From Actinomyces sp. (GTDB taxonomy: Bacteria > Actinomycetota > Actinomycetes > Actinomycetales > Actinomycetaceae): a stretch of DNA of 64,000 nt. Below the pieces are notes generated by a model. That model had not been told where the DNA came from. It saw only the letters and a program-made list of their open reading frames with translations, and did not search any database. Below are positions 8,396-17,277 of the stretch, in pieces; within the stretch, counting starts at the first letter, position 1, and every line of letters starts with the position of its first letter. Where the stretch lies: the NCBI GenBank assembly GCA_022649165.1, contig JALCNR010000002.1:62001-126000 (forward strand). Reading direction: 5' to 3'. Both the position numbers and the translations under genes were made by a program.

Positions 8396-10234
8396 TCAGG
8401 CGGTCGCCGCCGTCGCCGCGTCTGCGGCGCCGTCCTCGTCACCGGCCGATGCGGCCTCGCCGCGCTTGCGGGGGACGGCATCGACACCGGCCTCCTTGCG
8501 CTGGGCGGCCGTGATGGGGGCCGGCGCGTCGGTGAGCGGGTCGTAGCCGCCTCCGGACTTCGGGAAGGCGATGACGTCGCGGATCGACTCCGACTTCGTG
8601 AGCAGGGCGACGATCCGGTCCCAGCCGAAGGCGATCCCGCCGTGCGGCGGCGCCCCGAACTTGAAGGCGGTGAGCAGGAAGCCGAACTGCTTCTCGGCCT
8701 CCTCCTCGGAGATGCCCATCACCTTGAAGACGCGCTCCTGGACGTCGCGGCGGTGGATACGGATCGACCCGCCACCGATCTCGTTGCCGTTGCACACGAT
8801 GTCGTAGGCGTAGGCGAGCGCGTGTCCGGGATCCTGGTCGAAGGTGTCCAGCCACTCCGGCTTCGGCGAGGTGAAGGCGTGGTGGACGGCCGTCCACGCG
8901 GAGTGGCCCAGCGCGACATCGCCCTCGGCGATGGCCTCTCCGGAGGGCTTGAACAGCGGGGCGTCGACGACCCAGGTGAACGCCCAGGCGTCGGGGTCGA
9001 TGAGGCCGCACCGCCGCCCGATCTCCAGACGGGCCGCGCCCAGCAGCTCCCTCGCGTGATCGGGATCGCCCGCCCCGAAGAAGATGCAGTCCCCCGGCTT
9101 GGCGCCGGTGGCCGCCGCGAGCCCGCCGCGCTCGGCCTCGGTGATGTTCTTCGCGACGGGCCCGCCCAGCGTCCCGTCCTCGCCGACCGTGACGTAGGCG
9201 AGGCCCTTCGCGCCGCGCGCCTTCGCCCACTCCTGCCACTTGTCGAAGGTGCGGCGCGGCTGGGAGCCGCCCCCGGGCATGACGACGGCGCCGACGTAGG
9301 GCGCCTGGAAGACCCGGAAGGGCGTGTCGGCGAAGTACTCCGTGAGGTCCGTCAGCTCGTACCCGAAGCGAAGGTCCGGCTTGTCGGAGCCGAAACGCTC
9401 CATGGCCTCCTTGAAGGTCATGCGCGGGATCGGGGTCGGCAGGTCGTAGCCGATGAGGGCCCAGACGCTGCGCAGGACGTCCTCGGCGACGGCGATCACG
9501 TCGTCCTGCTCGACGAAGCTCATCTCGATGTCCAGCTGGGTGAACTCCGGCTGGCGGTCGGCACGGAAGTCCTCGTCCCGGTAGCAGCGGGCGATCTGGA
9601 AGTACCGCTCCATGCCCGCGACCATGAGCATCTGCTTGAACAGCTGAGGGGACTGGGGCAGGGCGTACCACGATCCCGGGGACAAGCGGGCCGGCACGAT
9701 GAAGTCGCGGGCGCCCTCCGGCGTCGAGCGGGTGAGCGTCGGGGTCTCGATCTCGATGAAGTCGCGGTCGTAGAGGGCGTCCCGGGCGGCCCGGGAGACC
9801 TGGGAGCGCAGGCGGATCGCCTTCTGCTCGGGCTCGCGGCGCAGGTCCAGGTAGCGGTAGCGCAGGCGGGTCTCCTCGCCGACCTTGCCGGCGTCCTCGG
9901 CGTTGGAGGAGACCTGGAAGGGAAGCGGCGCGCTGGGATTGAGGATCGTGATGTCGTCGCCCAGGATCTCGATCGCCCCGGTCGCCAGGTTCGGGTTCTG
10001 GTTGCCCTCCGGACGGGCCGAGACCTCGCCCGTCACCTGAAGGACGTACTCGGACCGCAGCTCGTGGGCCACCGACTCGTCGCGGACCACGACCTGGACG
10101 ACGCCCGAAGCGTCGCGCAGATCCACGAACACCACCCCTCCGTGGTCGCGACGCCGGTCGACCCATCCCGCCAGGGTGACGGTGTGGCCGACGAGGTCGG
10201 TGGACAGGCTGGCGATCGTATGGGTGCGCAGCAC
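8396..10234 (-). CDS. aspS: aspartate--tRNA ligase, bacterial type
   Basis: Class IIb synthetase of 612 aa with an N-terminal OB-fold ([19 protein letters not shown]), the catalytic core with motif 2 ([19 protein letters not shown]), the bacterial GAD insertion and motif 3 ([13 protein letters not shown]). A C-terminal extension of about 40 residues rich in Ala, Gly and Asp follows the conserved end. The family includes discriminating and non-discriminating (Asp/Asn) forms; the sequence alone does not decide, and no asnS or gatCAB is visible here. It starts at GTG 10234 with AAAGGA seven bases upstream. A TAAACT hexamer (10286-10291) is a likely -10. Confidence 0.96.
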   Translation of the reverse strand: MLRTHTIASLSTDLVGHTVTLAGWVDRRRDHGGVVFVDLRDASGVVQVVVRDESVAHELRSEYVLQVTGEVSARPEGNQNPNLATGAIEILGDDITILNPSAPLPFQVSSNAEDAGKVGEETRLRYRYLDLRREPEQKAIRLRSQVSRAARDALYDRDFIEIETPTLTRSTPEGARDFIVPARLSPGSWYALPQSPQLFKQMLMVAGMERYFQIARCYRDEDFRADRQPEFTQLDIEMSFVEQDDVIAVAEDVLRSVWALIGYDLPTPIPRMTFKEAMERFGSDKPDLRFGYELTDLTEYFADTPFRVFQAPYVGAVVMPGGGSQPRRTFDKWQEWAKARGAKGLAYVTVGEDGTLGGPVAKNITEAERGGLAAATGAKPGDCIFFGAGDPDHARELLGAARLEIGRRCGLIDPDAWAFTWVVDAPLFKPSGEAIAEGDVALGHSAWTAVHHAFTSPKPEWLDTFDQDPGHALAYAYDIVCNGNEIGGGSIRIHRRDVQERVFKVMGISEEEAEKQFGFLLTAFKFGAPPHGGIAFGWDRIVALLTKSESIRDVIAFPKSGGGYDPLTDAPAPITAAQRKEAGVDAVPRKRGEAASAGDEDGAADAATAATA

Positions 10235-10285
10235 GGGCTATTCCTTTCATCGATGCCGTCCCGCGAGACGAGCGGGGGCGCGCAC

Positions 10286-10291
10286 AGTTTA
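10286..10291 (-). promoter_or_regulatory. -10 element candidate for aspS
   Basis: TAAACT on the minus strand, 52 bases before the aspS GTG, in the gap between the HNH gene and aspS. The start point near 10279 would give a leader of about 45 bases with an AAAGGA ribosome site. No -35 hexamer is obvious. Confidence 0.4.
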
Positions 10292-10313
10292 GCGCGGCCG
10301 TCCCGCCGGCCCC

Positions 10314-11642
10314 TCAGGTCGGTGCCCGGCCGCGGGGCACGAGCGCGGGGCTGCCGGGTGGGGATTCGTGGGGCAGGGGCGGGGGCAGACTCGTGTACTG
10401 GTGGCCGGTGGGCGCGCTCAGGGTGACGGCGCCGTCGGGTCCGGGCCTGGCGCGCCATCCGGGTGCCTCTTTGGTTTGATTGCAGTGGCGGCACAGGCCC
10501 TGGCCGTTGGCGGCCGTGGTGGGGCCGCCGTGTTGGGCGGGGATGACGTGGTCGGCGTGCGAGATAGGCGCCCCGCACCAGGGGGTGCGGCAGATGCCGC
10601 CGTCACGCGCCGCGATGTAGCGGCGAAGCCCTGGGGGGAAGAGCCGGCGGGTTGACTCCATGGCGAGGAGCCGCCCGTCGGCCGGCCGCACGTACAGGCG
10701 ACGGATCCAGCGGCGCGTGTCCTCCTCTGCGCCCGGACGGGCGAGGATCGCGCGGGCCACGCCCGCCGGTACCGGGCCGAATCCGCCGACGTGGGCGGGA
10801 GTGTCTGCCTCGCCGAGCAGCGCGTCGTCGGTGATGACAAGCTGGACCTCCACGGGGACCGCGTCCGCACCGGTCTGCCCGGTGAGGCGCGTGACGAGCG
10901 TGTCCGCCATGATCTGGCCGCGCCCTCGCGCGTCCCCGGCGCTGCGGGCCGCGTCGGCCTCGCGGGTGAGCGCCGCGTGCACCGCCACGCCCTGGGCGAC
11001 CGGCAGGAAGGCGGACACCACCGTCATGCACGCCGGAGCAGGCCGGATGGTGACCCTGCGGTCGGCCTCCGCCCGGGCGGCGTGCTCCACGACGCCACCG
11101 GGGTCCGCGGCGTAGGACGCGTCCCGCGCCCGGGCCACGACTTCCCGGTCGGACCATCCCGCAAGCCCCGCAGCGAGCTGACGGTCCACCGCCAGGCGGT
11201 CCTCCCTGTCGAGACACGCCGTCTCCCGAGCGACGAGCATCGCCCTCCACTCGCTGATGCGCCCCGTGTTGAGGGCCGACATGGTCTCCGGCAACTCGCT
11301 CATCAACGCCTGGGCGAGTCCGATGAGCGTGCGGGCCCGATGCGGGGACTCGCGGCGCGCCAGCGCAACCTCGCTGACGACGCTGCGATGAGCGGCCTCG
11401 CGTCCGGCAGCGGTCGTGGCAGCGCCTTCGCGCGCCTCCCGCAACGCGACGGCGGCCCGGGCCTGTGCCGCGCAGCATGCGTTCTTCAGGTCCTCCAGCG
11501 CCCCCATGAGATCCACTAGATCCCGATCCGACCCCCGGGCCACCACGTCGTCCACGCACTCCATGAGGGCGGACACAGCTCCCGAGCCGGCCATGGCACC
11601 TGTGTGCTCGGCGGCGGGTCGACAGTCCGTCCTCGTGATCAT
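10314..11642 (-). CDS. HNH endonuclease with DUF222 (REP13E12-like) domain
   Basis: The 442 aa protein has an alpha-helical DUF222 region over roughly residues 20-300 and a C-terminal HNH nuclease module (about 351-392) with a CRTPWC knuckle, the HADHV motif and a CRHC knuckle for a structural zinc. This architecture is the actinobacterial 13E12 family, usually multi-copy and of unknown biological role; some members are SOS-induced in Mycobacterium tuberculosis. Here a perfect SOS box and a TAGAAT -10 sit directly upstream, six bases from the ATG. It could act in DNA repair, or be a selfish or mobile nuclease. A Pro-rich tail of about 50 residues follows the HNH module. Confidence 0.9.
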   Translation of the reverse strand: MITRTDCRPAAEHTGAMAGSGAVSALMECVDDVVARGSDRDLVDLMGALEDLKNACCAAQARAAVALREAREGAATTAAGREAAHRSVVSEVALARRESPHRARTLIGLAQALMSELPETMSALNTGRISEWRAMLVARETACLDREDRLAVDRQLAAGLAGWSDREVVARARDASYAADPGGVVEHAARAEADRRVTIRPAPACMTVVSAFLPVAQGVAVHAALTREADAARSAGDARGRGQIMADTLVTRLTGQTGADAVPVEVQLVITDDALLGEADTPAHVGGFGPVPAGVARAILARPGAEEDTRRWIRRLYVRPADGRLLAMESTRRLFPPGLRRYIAARDGGICRTPWCGAPISHADHVIPAQHGGPTTAANGQGLCRHCNQTKEAPGWRARPGPDGAVTLSAPTGHQYTSLPPPLPHESPPGSPALVPRGRAPT

Positions 11643-11648
11643 GCCCCC

Positions 11649-11654
11649 ATTCTA
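11649..11654 (-). promoter_or_regulatory. -10 element of the HNH gene (leaderless)
   Basis: TAGAAT on the minus strand, followed by GGGGGC and the ATG at 11642. The six-base spacing predicts transcription from the ATG itself. The SOS box (11656-11671) fills the space just upstream where RNA polymerase would bind. Confidence 0.6.
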
Positions 11655-11655
11655 G

Positions 11656-11671
11656 TCGAACACATGTTCGA
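11656..11671 (-). promoter_or_regulatory. LexA binding site (SOS box)
   Basis: TCGAACACATGTTCGA is a perfect match to the actinobacterial SOS box TCGAAC-N4-GTTCGA. The inverted repeat extends one base further on each side (11655-11672). It lies one base upstream of the -10 of the HNH/DUF222 gene, the expected position for repression by LexA. The divergent MFS gene starts about 130 bases away on the other side and is less likely to be a target. Confidence 0.85.
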
Positions 11672-11765
11672 CTTCGAATGTCGCACGTCCCCCTGTGGAT
11701 CACCGCGGCTTTCGCCACCTCGGGTGCCGGAAAAGGCGGAATCGGCCGCCCTGCGCGTCCTGGTG

Positions 11766-11790
11766 GCGCGCTTGGGGTCCCGAGTCGCGC
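11766..11790 (+). promoter_or_regulatory. hairpin just before the MFS gene
   Basis: Bases 11766-11775 pair with 11780-11790 in a ten-base stem with one bulged T and the loop GGTC, ending eight bases before the first ATG of the MFS gene. It could be an operator for an unseen repressor or an RNA structure limiting translation. No regulator gene is adjacent. Confidence 0.25.
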
Positions 11791-11798
11791 GTGGGACG

Positions 11799-13208
11799 AT
11801 GGTCGCCATGGCGTCCCCCTCTCCTTCCTCCTCCCCCATCGACGAGGGCGGCGCCGCGGGGCGCACCCGTCGGGCATGGTCCCCCCCGGAGATCGCCCTG
11901 ATGGCCGGTTCCGTCCTGCTCATCACCCTGAGCGCCTTCGAGTCTCTGGCCACCACCACGATCATGCCGAGCGTCGTCGCCGAGCTCGGGGCGGAGTCCT
12001 GGTTCTCGGTGGCCTCCGGAGCGGCGATGGCCGCTCAGCTGCTGTCGACCGTCGTCGCCGGCATGCTCTCCGACCGAAGGGGGCCGGCCGGCGTGCTGGT
12101 CGCCGGCAGCGTCCTGTTCGTCCTGGGTCTGGCCCTGTGCGCGGCTGCGCCCCACGTCGGGGTGTTCCTCGCCGGCCGCCTGGTCATGGGGCTGGGCGGC
12201 GGCATGGTGATCGTCCCTCTGTACGTGCTGGTCGGCGCCGTGGCCACGGACGCCCACCGGCCGACGTTCTTCGCCGGGTTCTCCCTGGCGTGGGTGCTGC
12301 CCTCGCTGATCGGACCGGCCATCGCCGGCCTCGTGACCGCGCACTGGGGGTGGCGCTGGGTTTTCGGGAGCGTGCCCGTCGCCGCCGCGGCCGCCCTCGT
12401 CCCGCTGGTGCCGCTGCTCCGGCGGTTCGACCTCCCCGCCGGGGGCGAGGCCCGGCCCCGGCGCGAGATGGGCGTCCTCGCGCTGTCCGGCCTGGGAGCC
12501 GGCGGAGGCATCCTCCTCCTGCAGCTCGCCGGGGCCGGCGGCGGATGGGCCGCCTGGGCGCTGGGCCTGGCAGGGGCGGCCCTCACCGTGTGGACGCTGC
12601 CCCGCCTCGTGCCCGCCGGGACCTTCCGCCTGCGGCGCGGGACGCCCTCGGCGATCGCCACCCGCCTCTTCGCCATGGGATCGCTCACGGGGGCGACCGC
12701 CTTCCTCCCCCTCGTCCTCCAACGGGTCCACGGCTGGAACGTCGAGCACGCGGCGATGGCGGTGACGGTCGGCTCCCTGGCCTGGGCCCTCGGCGCGACG
12801 CTCCAGGCGCGCGTCGCCCGCCCGGAGGCCCGCGCGCGGCTCCCATTGTTCGGGACGACGCTCATGATGATCGGCCTGGTCCCCGTCTCCCTTCTGGCGT
12901 GGCCGGGCATGCCGGTGTGGCCGGGGATCCTCGGAGTGTTCCTCGCGGAGATGGGGATCGGCTTCGTCCATTCGACGCTGTCCGACCTCACGCTGGGGAT
13001 GACCCCCCGGTCGCAGCACGGGGCCGTGAGCTCGTGGCTGCAGGTCGCCGACAACGGGGGATCGGCGCTGGAGCTCGCCCTCGTCTCGCTCGCGCTCGCC
13101 GCGTGGGCGCGGACCACGCTGCTCCCCTATGCCCCGGCCGGCGCCATCGCGCTCGTCCTGGCGGCGCTGGCCGTGTGGGCGGCTTCGCGGATCCCCGCGC
13201 GTCCCTGA
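11799..13208 (+). CDS. MFS transporter, DHA2/EmrB-like
   Basis: An integral membrane transporter of 469 aa counted from ATG 11799. The first helix follows a short polar N-terminus (about residue 35). The loop motif GMLSDRRGPAGVL after helix 2 is MFS motif A, and GRLVMGLGGGMVIVPLYVL fits helix 4. The protein has hydrophobic segments for roughly 14 helices in the EmrB/QacA manner. The substrate cannot be told from sequence; drug or metabolite export is the family norm. The frame is open further upstream to 11604, but that part overlaps the divergent promoter and is not hydrophobic. ATG 11808 is an equally possible start, as neither has a good ribosome site. Confidence 0.88.
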   Translation: MVAMASPSPSSSPIDEGGAAGRTRRAWSPPEIALMAGSVLLITLSAFESLATTTIMPSVVAELGAESWFSVASGAAMAAQLLSTVVAGMLSDRRGPAGVLVAGSVLFVLGLALCAAAPHVGVFLAGRLVMGLGGGMVIVPLYVLVGAVATDAHRPTFFAGFSLAWVLPSLIGPAIAGLVTAHWGWRWVFGSVPVAAAAALVPLVPLLRRFDLPAGGEARPRREMGVLALSGLGAGGGILLLQLAGAGGGWAAWALGLAGAALTVWTLPRLVPAGTFRLRRGTPSAIATRLFAMGSLTGATAFLPLVLQRVHGWNVEHAAMAVTVGSLAWALGATLQARVARPEARARLPLFGTTLMMIGLVPVSLLAWPGMPVWPGILGVFLAEMGIGFVHSTLSDLTLGMTPRSQHGAVSSWLQVADNGGSALELALVSLALAAWARTTLLPYAPAGAIALVLAALAVWAASRIPARP

Positions 13209-13310
13209 GCGGCGGCCGCGTCGCCCCCATCGGCCCGCCCATGCGGATCGAGATCGTCCGGTGAGCGATCTCACCCGCGCCGCCTGCTGTACCTGGCCGC
13301 CTCCCCCGCC

Positions 13311-13470
13311 TAGGGTGGAGCCGCGATGAGGCGCAGCCCCATGTTGATGGTGACCGGCCCGTGGCCGGTGAGTGTTGGTGTGTGAGAGGGCCGCGCCGAA
13401 GGCCCCCTGAGGCCCGGCCAGGCGTTCAACCCCGGCTTCGAGACACATTCGAGACACCTTGAGGATCACT
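13311..13470 (+). promoter_or_regulatory. promoter and structured leader of the DEAD-box helicase gene
   Basis: TAGGGT (13311-13316) is a plausible -10. The 150 bases that follow hold a 19-codon open frame (13326-13385), the hairpin ACCGGCC-CGT-GGCCGGT (13353-13369), a second hairpin GGGCC...GGCCC (13388-13405), and a direct repeat TTCGAGACAC at 13437-13446 and 13448-13457. The helicase ribosome site GAGGA follows at 13461-13465. The arrangement suggests post-transcriptional control, but it matches no riboswitch or attenuator I recognise. Confidence 0.4.
13326..13385 (+). CDS. possible 19-residue leader peptide upstream of the helicase
   Basis: ATG AGG CGC opens a 19-codon frame, MRRSPMLMVTGPWPVSVGV, ending in TGA. 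It starts nine bases after a TAGGGT -10-like hexamer, close to the predicted transcription start, so it might be translated from a near-leaderless mRNA. The first leader hairpin (13353-13369) lies entirely inside it, so translation would melt that structure. Nothing in the peptide (one Trp, three Pro, three Met) points to a known amino acid attenuator. It may be chance. Confidence 0.3.
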   Translation: MRRSPMLMVTGPWPVSVGV

Positions 13471-15585
13471 GTGCCCACGCTTGAAGACGCCGACTCGGCG
13501 CTGCCCGCCGACGACGCCGCCGCTGCTGCTGCGACCGGGGATGAGGAGCTCGCCGCGCTCCTCCATGAGGGGCCCGCCGGCCCCGCCGACGACGAGCCCG
13601 ATGCGGACGACGCCGCGGACCCGGATGACGAGGGCGGCGCCGACGACGCGGAGGACGACGCGATCACCTTCGCGGACCTCGGCCTGCCGCCCGAGCTGCT
13701 CGACGCCGTCACCCGGATGGGTTTCGTCACGCCGACCCCCATCCAGGCCGAGGCGATCCCCGCCCTCCTGTCCCGACGCGACGTCGTCGGCATCGCGCAG
13801 ACCGGAACCGGCAAGACCGCGGCCTTCGGGCTGCCGCTCCTGGCCGGCATCGACCCCGCCGAACGCGACGTCCAAGCCCTGGTGCTCGCCCCGACCCGAG
13901 AGCTCGCCATGCAGTCCGCGCAGGCCATGGAGGACTTCGCCCAGCGCTCACGCGACGTCGACATCGTGGCCGTCTACGGCGGCGCCCCCTACGGCCCCCA
14001 GCTCGGCGCGCTGCGCCGCGGCGCGCAGGTGGTCGTCGGCACACCCGGCCGCATCATCGATCTCATCGAACGCGGCGCCCTCGACCTGTCCCGGGTCCGC
14101 ATGCTCGTCCTCGACGAGGCGGACGAGATGCTGCGCATGGGATTCGCGGAGGATGTCGAGACCATCGCCTCCTCCGCGCCGAAGGAACGGCTGACCGCGC
14201 TGTTCTCCGCGACGATGCCCGCCCAGATCGAGAGGGTCGCCAACACGCATCTCCACGACCCGCTGAAGATCGCGGTGTCAGAGGAGTCCTCGACCGTCGA
14301 CACGATCCACCAGACCTACGCGGTCGTCCCCTTCAAGCACAAGTCCTCCGCGCTCGCCCGCGTCCTGTCCACCCGCGACGCCGACGCCGTCCTCGTCTTC
14401 GTGCGCACCCGCTCCGACGTTGAGGACATCGCCCTGGACATGGCCAATCGCGGGTTCCGCGCCGCCGGGATCTCCGGCGACGTCGCCCAGAAGGAACGCG
14501 AGCGCATGGTCGAGCGCCTGCGGGACGGCTCCCTGGACGTCCTGGTCGCCACCGATGTCGCCGCGCGCGGCCTGGACGTCGAGCGCATCGGCCTGGTCGT
14601 CAACTACGACGTGCCACGCGAAGCCGAGGCCTACGTCCACCGCATCGGGCGGACCGGCCGGGCGGGGCGCGAGGGACGCTCCCTCACCTTCTTCACCCCG
14701 CGAGAGAAGTACCGTCTGCGTCGCATCGAGAGCCTCACGGGCACGCCGATGGAGGAGGTCCGCATCCCCTCCCCCGCCCAGGTCGCCGAGTTCCGGGCGC
14801 GCCGGGTCCTCGACCGCGTGCCCGCTCGGGCATCGGCCGGCGGGCTCGACCTGTATCACACGCTCCTCGCCGAACTACACGAGGCCTCCGACCTTGGCAT
14901 CGCGGACATCGCCGCCGCCCTGCTCGCCCAGGCCGTCGGCGACGTGGGCGGGGACGCCGCGACCCGTCGGGCGAACGACCGACGCGGAGAGGGCCGGATC
15001 CGTCACGAGGAGGAGGTCGACGAGAACGGCGAGTTCCTGTACGCCGCTTTCGAGGGCCACCGCGACGCCGAGCGCGGGCGCGGACGCGACCGTGGAGGCC
15101 GGGACCGCTTCGAGCGCGAGGACCGCGACGGCCGCGTCCGCCGCGGAGGGGCCCGCCCCGTCGGCTCCGGCACCGGGCGCCGCTACCGCGTCGAGGTCGG
15201 CCGCAAGGACGGGGTGCGTCCCGGCGCGATCGTCGGCGCCATCACCGGAGAGGGCGGCGTCAACGGCAAGGACCTGGGACGTATCGATATCTTCCCGACC
15301 TTCTCCCTCGTGGAGATCTCCGGCGGGCTCTCCGAGGACGCCACCGCCCGGATCTCGAAAGCCCGGGTCTCCGGACGCGCCCTGCGCATCCACGAGGACC
15401 GCGGGCCGGGGGCGGGGCGCGACCACGGCCACGAGCGCGGGCACCATGAGGACGAACGGTCGGCGCGGGCGAATGCCTCAGGCCGGCCCGGTCGGCACGA
15501 CCGTTTCGACCGCGGCGAGCGCTTCGATCGGGGGGACCGGCGTCTCGGCGGCTCGCGCGGCGAGCGCAGGCCACGCCGGCACTGA
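13471..15585 (+). CDS. DEAD-box ATP-dependent RNA helicase with DbpA-type C-terminal domain
   Basis: Unwinds or remodels RNA, probably in ribosome assembly or cold-stress mRNA turnover like CsdA/DeaD. An acidic low-complexity N-terminus of about 60 residues precedes the core: Q motif, AQTGTGKTAAF, PTRELAMQ, VGTPGRIID, LDEADEM, FSATMP, ATDVAARGLDVERI and HRIGRTGRAGREG. A DbpA-like RNA-binding domain (VEVGRKDGVRPGAIVGAI...) follows, flanked by Arg/Gly/Asp-rich tails. I chose GTG 13471 because GAGGA sits six bases upstream; a TTG at 13459 would swallow that site. The 704 aa product is long because of the tails. An unusually long structured leader precedes it. Confidence 0.92.
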   Translation: MPTLEDADSALPADDAAAAAATGDEELAALLHEGPAGPADDEPDADDAADPDDEGGADDAEDDAITFADLGLPPELLDAVTRMGFVTPTPIQAEAIPALLSRRDVVGIAQTGTGKTAAFGLPLLAGIDPAERDVQALVLAPTRELAMQSAQAMEDFAQRSRDVDIVAVYGGAPYGPQLGALRRGAQVVVGTPGRIIDLIERGALDLSRVRMLVLDEADEMLRMGFAEDVETIASSAPKERLTALFSATMPAQIERVANTHLHDPLKIAVSEESSTVDTIHQTYAVVPFKHKSSALARVLSTRDADAVLVFVRTRSDVEDIALDMANRGFRAAGISGDVAQKERERMVERLRDGSLDVLVATDVAARGLDVERIGLVVNYDVPREAEAYVHRIGRTGRAGREGRSLTFFTPREKYRLRRIESLTGTPMEEVRIPSPAQVAEFRARRVLDRVPARASAGGLDLYHTLLAELHEASDLGIADIAAALLAQAVGDVGGDAATRRANDRRGEGRIRHEEEVDENGEFLYAAFEGHRDAERGRGRDRGGRDRFEREDRDGRVRRGGARPVGSGTGRRYRVEVGRKDGVRPGAIVGAITGEGGVNGKDLGRIDIFPTFSLVEISGGLSEDATARISKARVSGRALRIHEDRGPGAGRDHGHERGHHEDERSARANASGRPGRHDRFDRGERFDRGDRRLGGSRGERRPRRH

Positions 15586-15642
15586 CCACCCCACGGTGGG
15601 ACCCGACGCCGACCTCGCCGATGGGGCCGGGCGCGCCCGAGG

Positions 15643-17277
15643 CTAACGGAGCCGGGCCGCGCGGGAGAGGGCGTCGAGGACCGCGTGCTGACGGCGGTCC
15701 TCCTCGACCAGGGGGACGACCAGCCGCGCCCCCACGACCTCCTCGACGGCGTCGTCCAGCGCGGTCCGCGCCCGGCGCGCGCGCCGCCGCCACCCGATGG
15801 CGGCGCCCACCGCGCCGATCCCAACGACCAACAGTGTGACGGCCACTCCCCCCAAGACCAGCCACGTCGGAACCGGCAGCCCGCGCCACGCGGGCGGCGT
15901 CCAGGTCACGAGCAGGAACCGATCGGCGGCCCCCACACCCAGGATCCACACGAGGCCGGCGAGCGCCGCCGCCCAGCCCAGCCACTGCGCGGCGTTCATC
16001 CACCCCCACCACCTCGGGTCGCGGGACAGGCCCAGATCGGCGCTCGAGATCGCGCGGTCGAGTTCCGGGGCCAGGCCCTCGGCCGCCGTGCGGGCGACGC
16101 GGTGGAGGCGCCGGTCCCACGCGGGCGGGCGTCCCCGCCCCAGCCGGTCGGCGACCCGCCTCACCCCGGTGGACAGCTCCGCGGCCGCCGTCGTGCCTGC
16201 CGATTCCGTCTCCGCGGGCACCGACGTCACGGATCCGCCCGCGCTCCCCCGTCCCAGGTGCAGTCGCACCAGGGGATCCGCGCGGAACCGCCCGACCCAG
16301 CGCACGGGCAGCCACCCGCACTCGCGCAGGGCCCGATGCCGATAGGCGCCGCCGACCGCCCGGGCGACCCGGGGCGTGCCGGCCGCCCGCCCGGCCGCGT
16401 CGGCGACCGCCCGGGCCAGGCCGTCGGGATCGAGGTCCGGGAGGCCCGCACGCCCGGGCCCGAGCGCCTCCGCCACCCGCTCCACGGCCTCGTCCAGGGC
16501 GCCCTGCACCCGGAGCCCGTCGCGCCGGACGTGCTCCGCCGTGGATGTGAGGATCTCGCGCAGCTCCTCGATGCCCTCGCCCGTCATCACCGATGTCGGG
16601 ACGACCCGGGGAGCGGGGACGCCGTCCTCGGCCAGCAGACGGGCGAGATCGGCCTCGACGGCGGCCCTGCCCGGCCCGTCCAGCAGGTCGGCCTGGGCGA
16701 GCGCCACGACCGTCGCCCCGGCGTGCCGCGCCAGGGGCGCGACCCAGTCCGCGTGGACGACGTGATCGGCGTACTTCTGCGGGTCGAACACCCACACCAG
16801 CAGGTCGACGCGGCGGGAGAGCCGGCCTGCGACCTCCCTGTTCGCCTCCGACACCGAATCGATGTCCGGCAGGTCGACCAGAACCAGGCCCTCAGGCAGC
16901 CCGGCTCCGCCGGGCACCAGGACGCGACGCGAGACCCCGATCCAGTCGATGAGCTCCGCGACGTCGTGGCCGGGCCGGACCGCCGCCAGCGGCTGCGTGG
17001 TCGTCGGGCGGAGCACCCCGACCTCCGCCAGGTCGGCTCCCGTCAAGGCGTTGAACAGCGAGGACTTCCCCGAGCCCGTCGCCCCGACCAGCGCCGCCAC
17101 CGTCGTCGACGGGTCCAGGCCCCTGCGGCCGTCGGCGCGCTCCAGGGCCGCGGCGACCTCGTCGACGACCTCCGCGGGCACATCGCCGTCCAGCAGGTCC
17201 ATCGCCTGGGCGAGCGCGTCGATGCGCTCCGCCGGATCCGCCGACCGCGAGGCGCGCCCCGTCCACGGCGCTCTCAT
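15643..17277 (-). CDS. dynamin-like membrane GTPase, second gene of a pair
   Basis: The 544 aa protein has a G domain with P-loop GATGSGKSS (residues 65-73), the G3 motif DLPDIDS and a likely G4 AQAD. A long helical middle follows, then two transmembrane helices (about 427-449 and 473-496), and a final charged helix. This is the layout of bacterial dynamin-like or YfjP-type GTPases, which bind and remodel membranes. Its ATG overlaps the stop of the upstream GTPase gene by four bases. Paired dynamin-like proteins occur in Streptomyces (DynA/DynB) and mycobacteria (IniA/IniC), but I cannot claim orthology. It converges on the helicase gene. Confidence 0.8.
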   Translation of the reverse strand: MRAPWTGRASRSADPAERIDALAQAMDLLDGDVPAEVVDEVAAALERADGRRGLDPSTTVAALVGATGSGKSSLFNALTGADLAEVGVLRPTTTQPLAAVRPGHDVAELIDWIGVSRRVLVPGGAGLPEGLVLVDLPDIDSVSEANREVAGRLSRRVDLLVWVFDPQKYADHVVHADWVAPLARHAGATVVALAQADLLDGPGRAAVEADLARLLAEDGVPAPRVVPTSVMTGEGIEELREILTSTAEHVRRDGLRVQGALDEAVERVAEALGPGRAGLPDLDPDGLARAVADAAGRAAGTPRVARAVGGAYRHRALRECGWLPVRWVGRFRADPLVRLHLGRGSAGGSVTSVPAETESAGTTAAAELSTGVRRVADRLGRGRPPAWDRRLHRVARTAAEGLAPELDRAISSADLGLSRDPRWWGWMNAAQWLGWAAALAGLVWILGVGAADRFLLVTWTPPAWRGLPVPTWLVLGGVAVTLLVVGIGAVGAAIGWRRRARRARTALDDAVEEVVGARLVVPLVEEDRRQHAVLDALSRAARLR

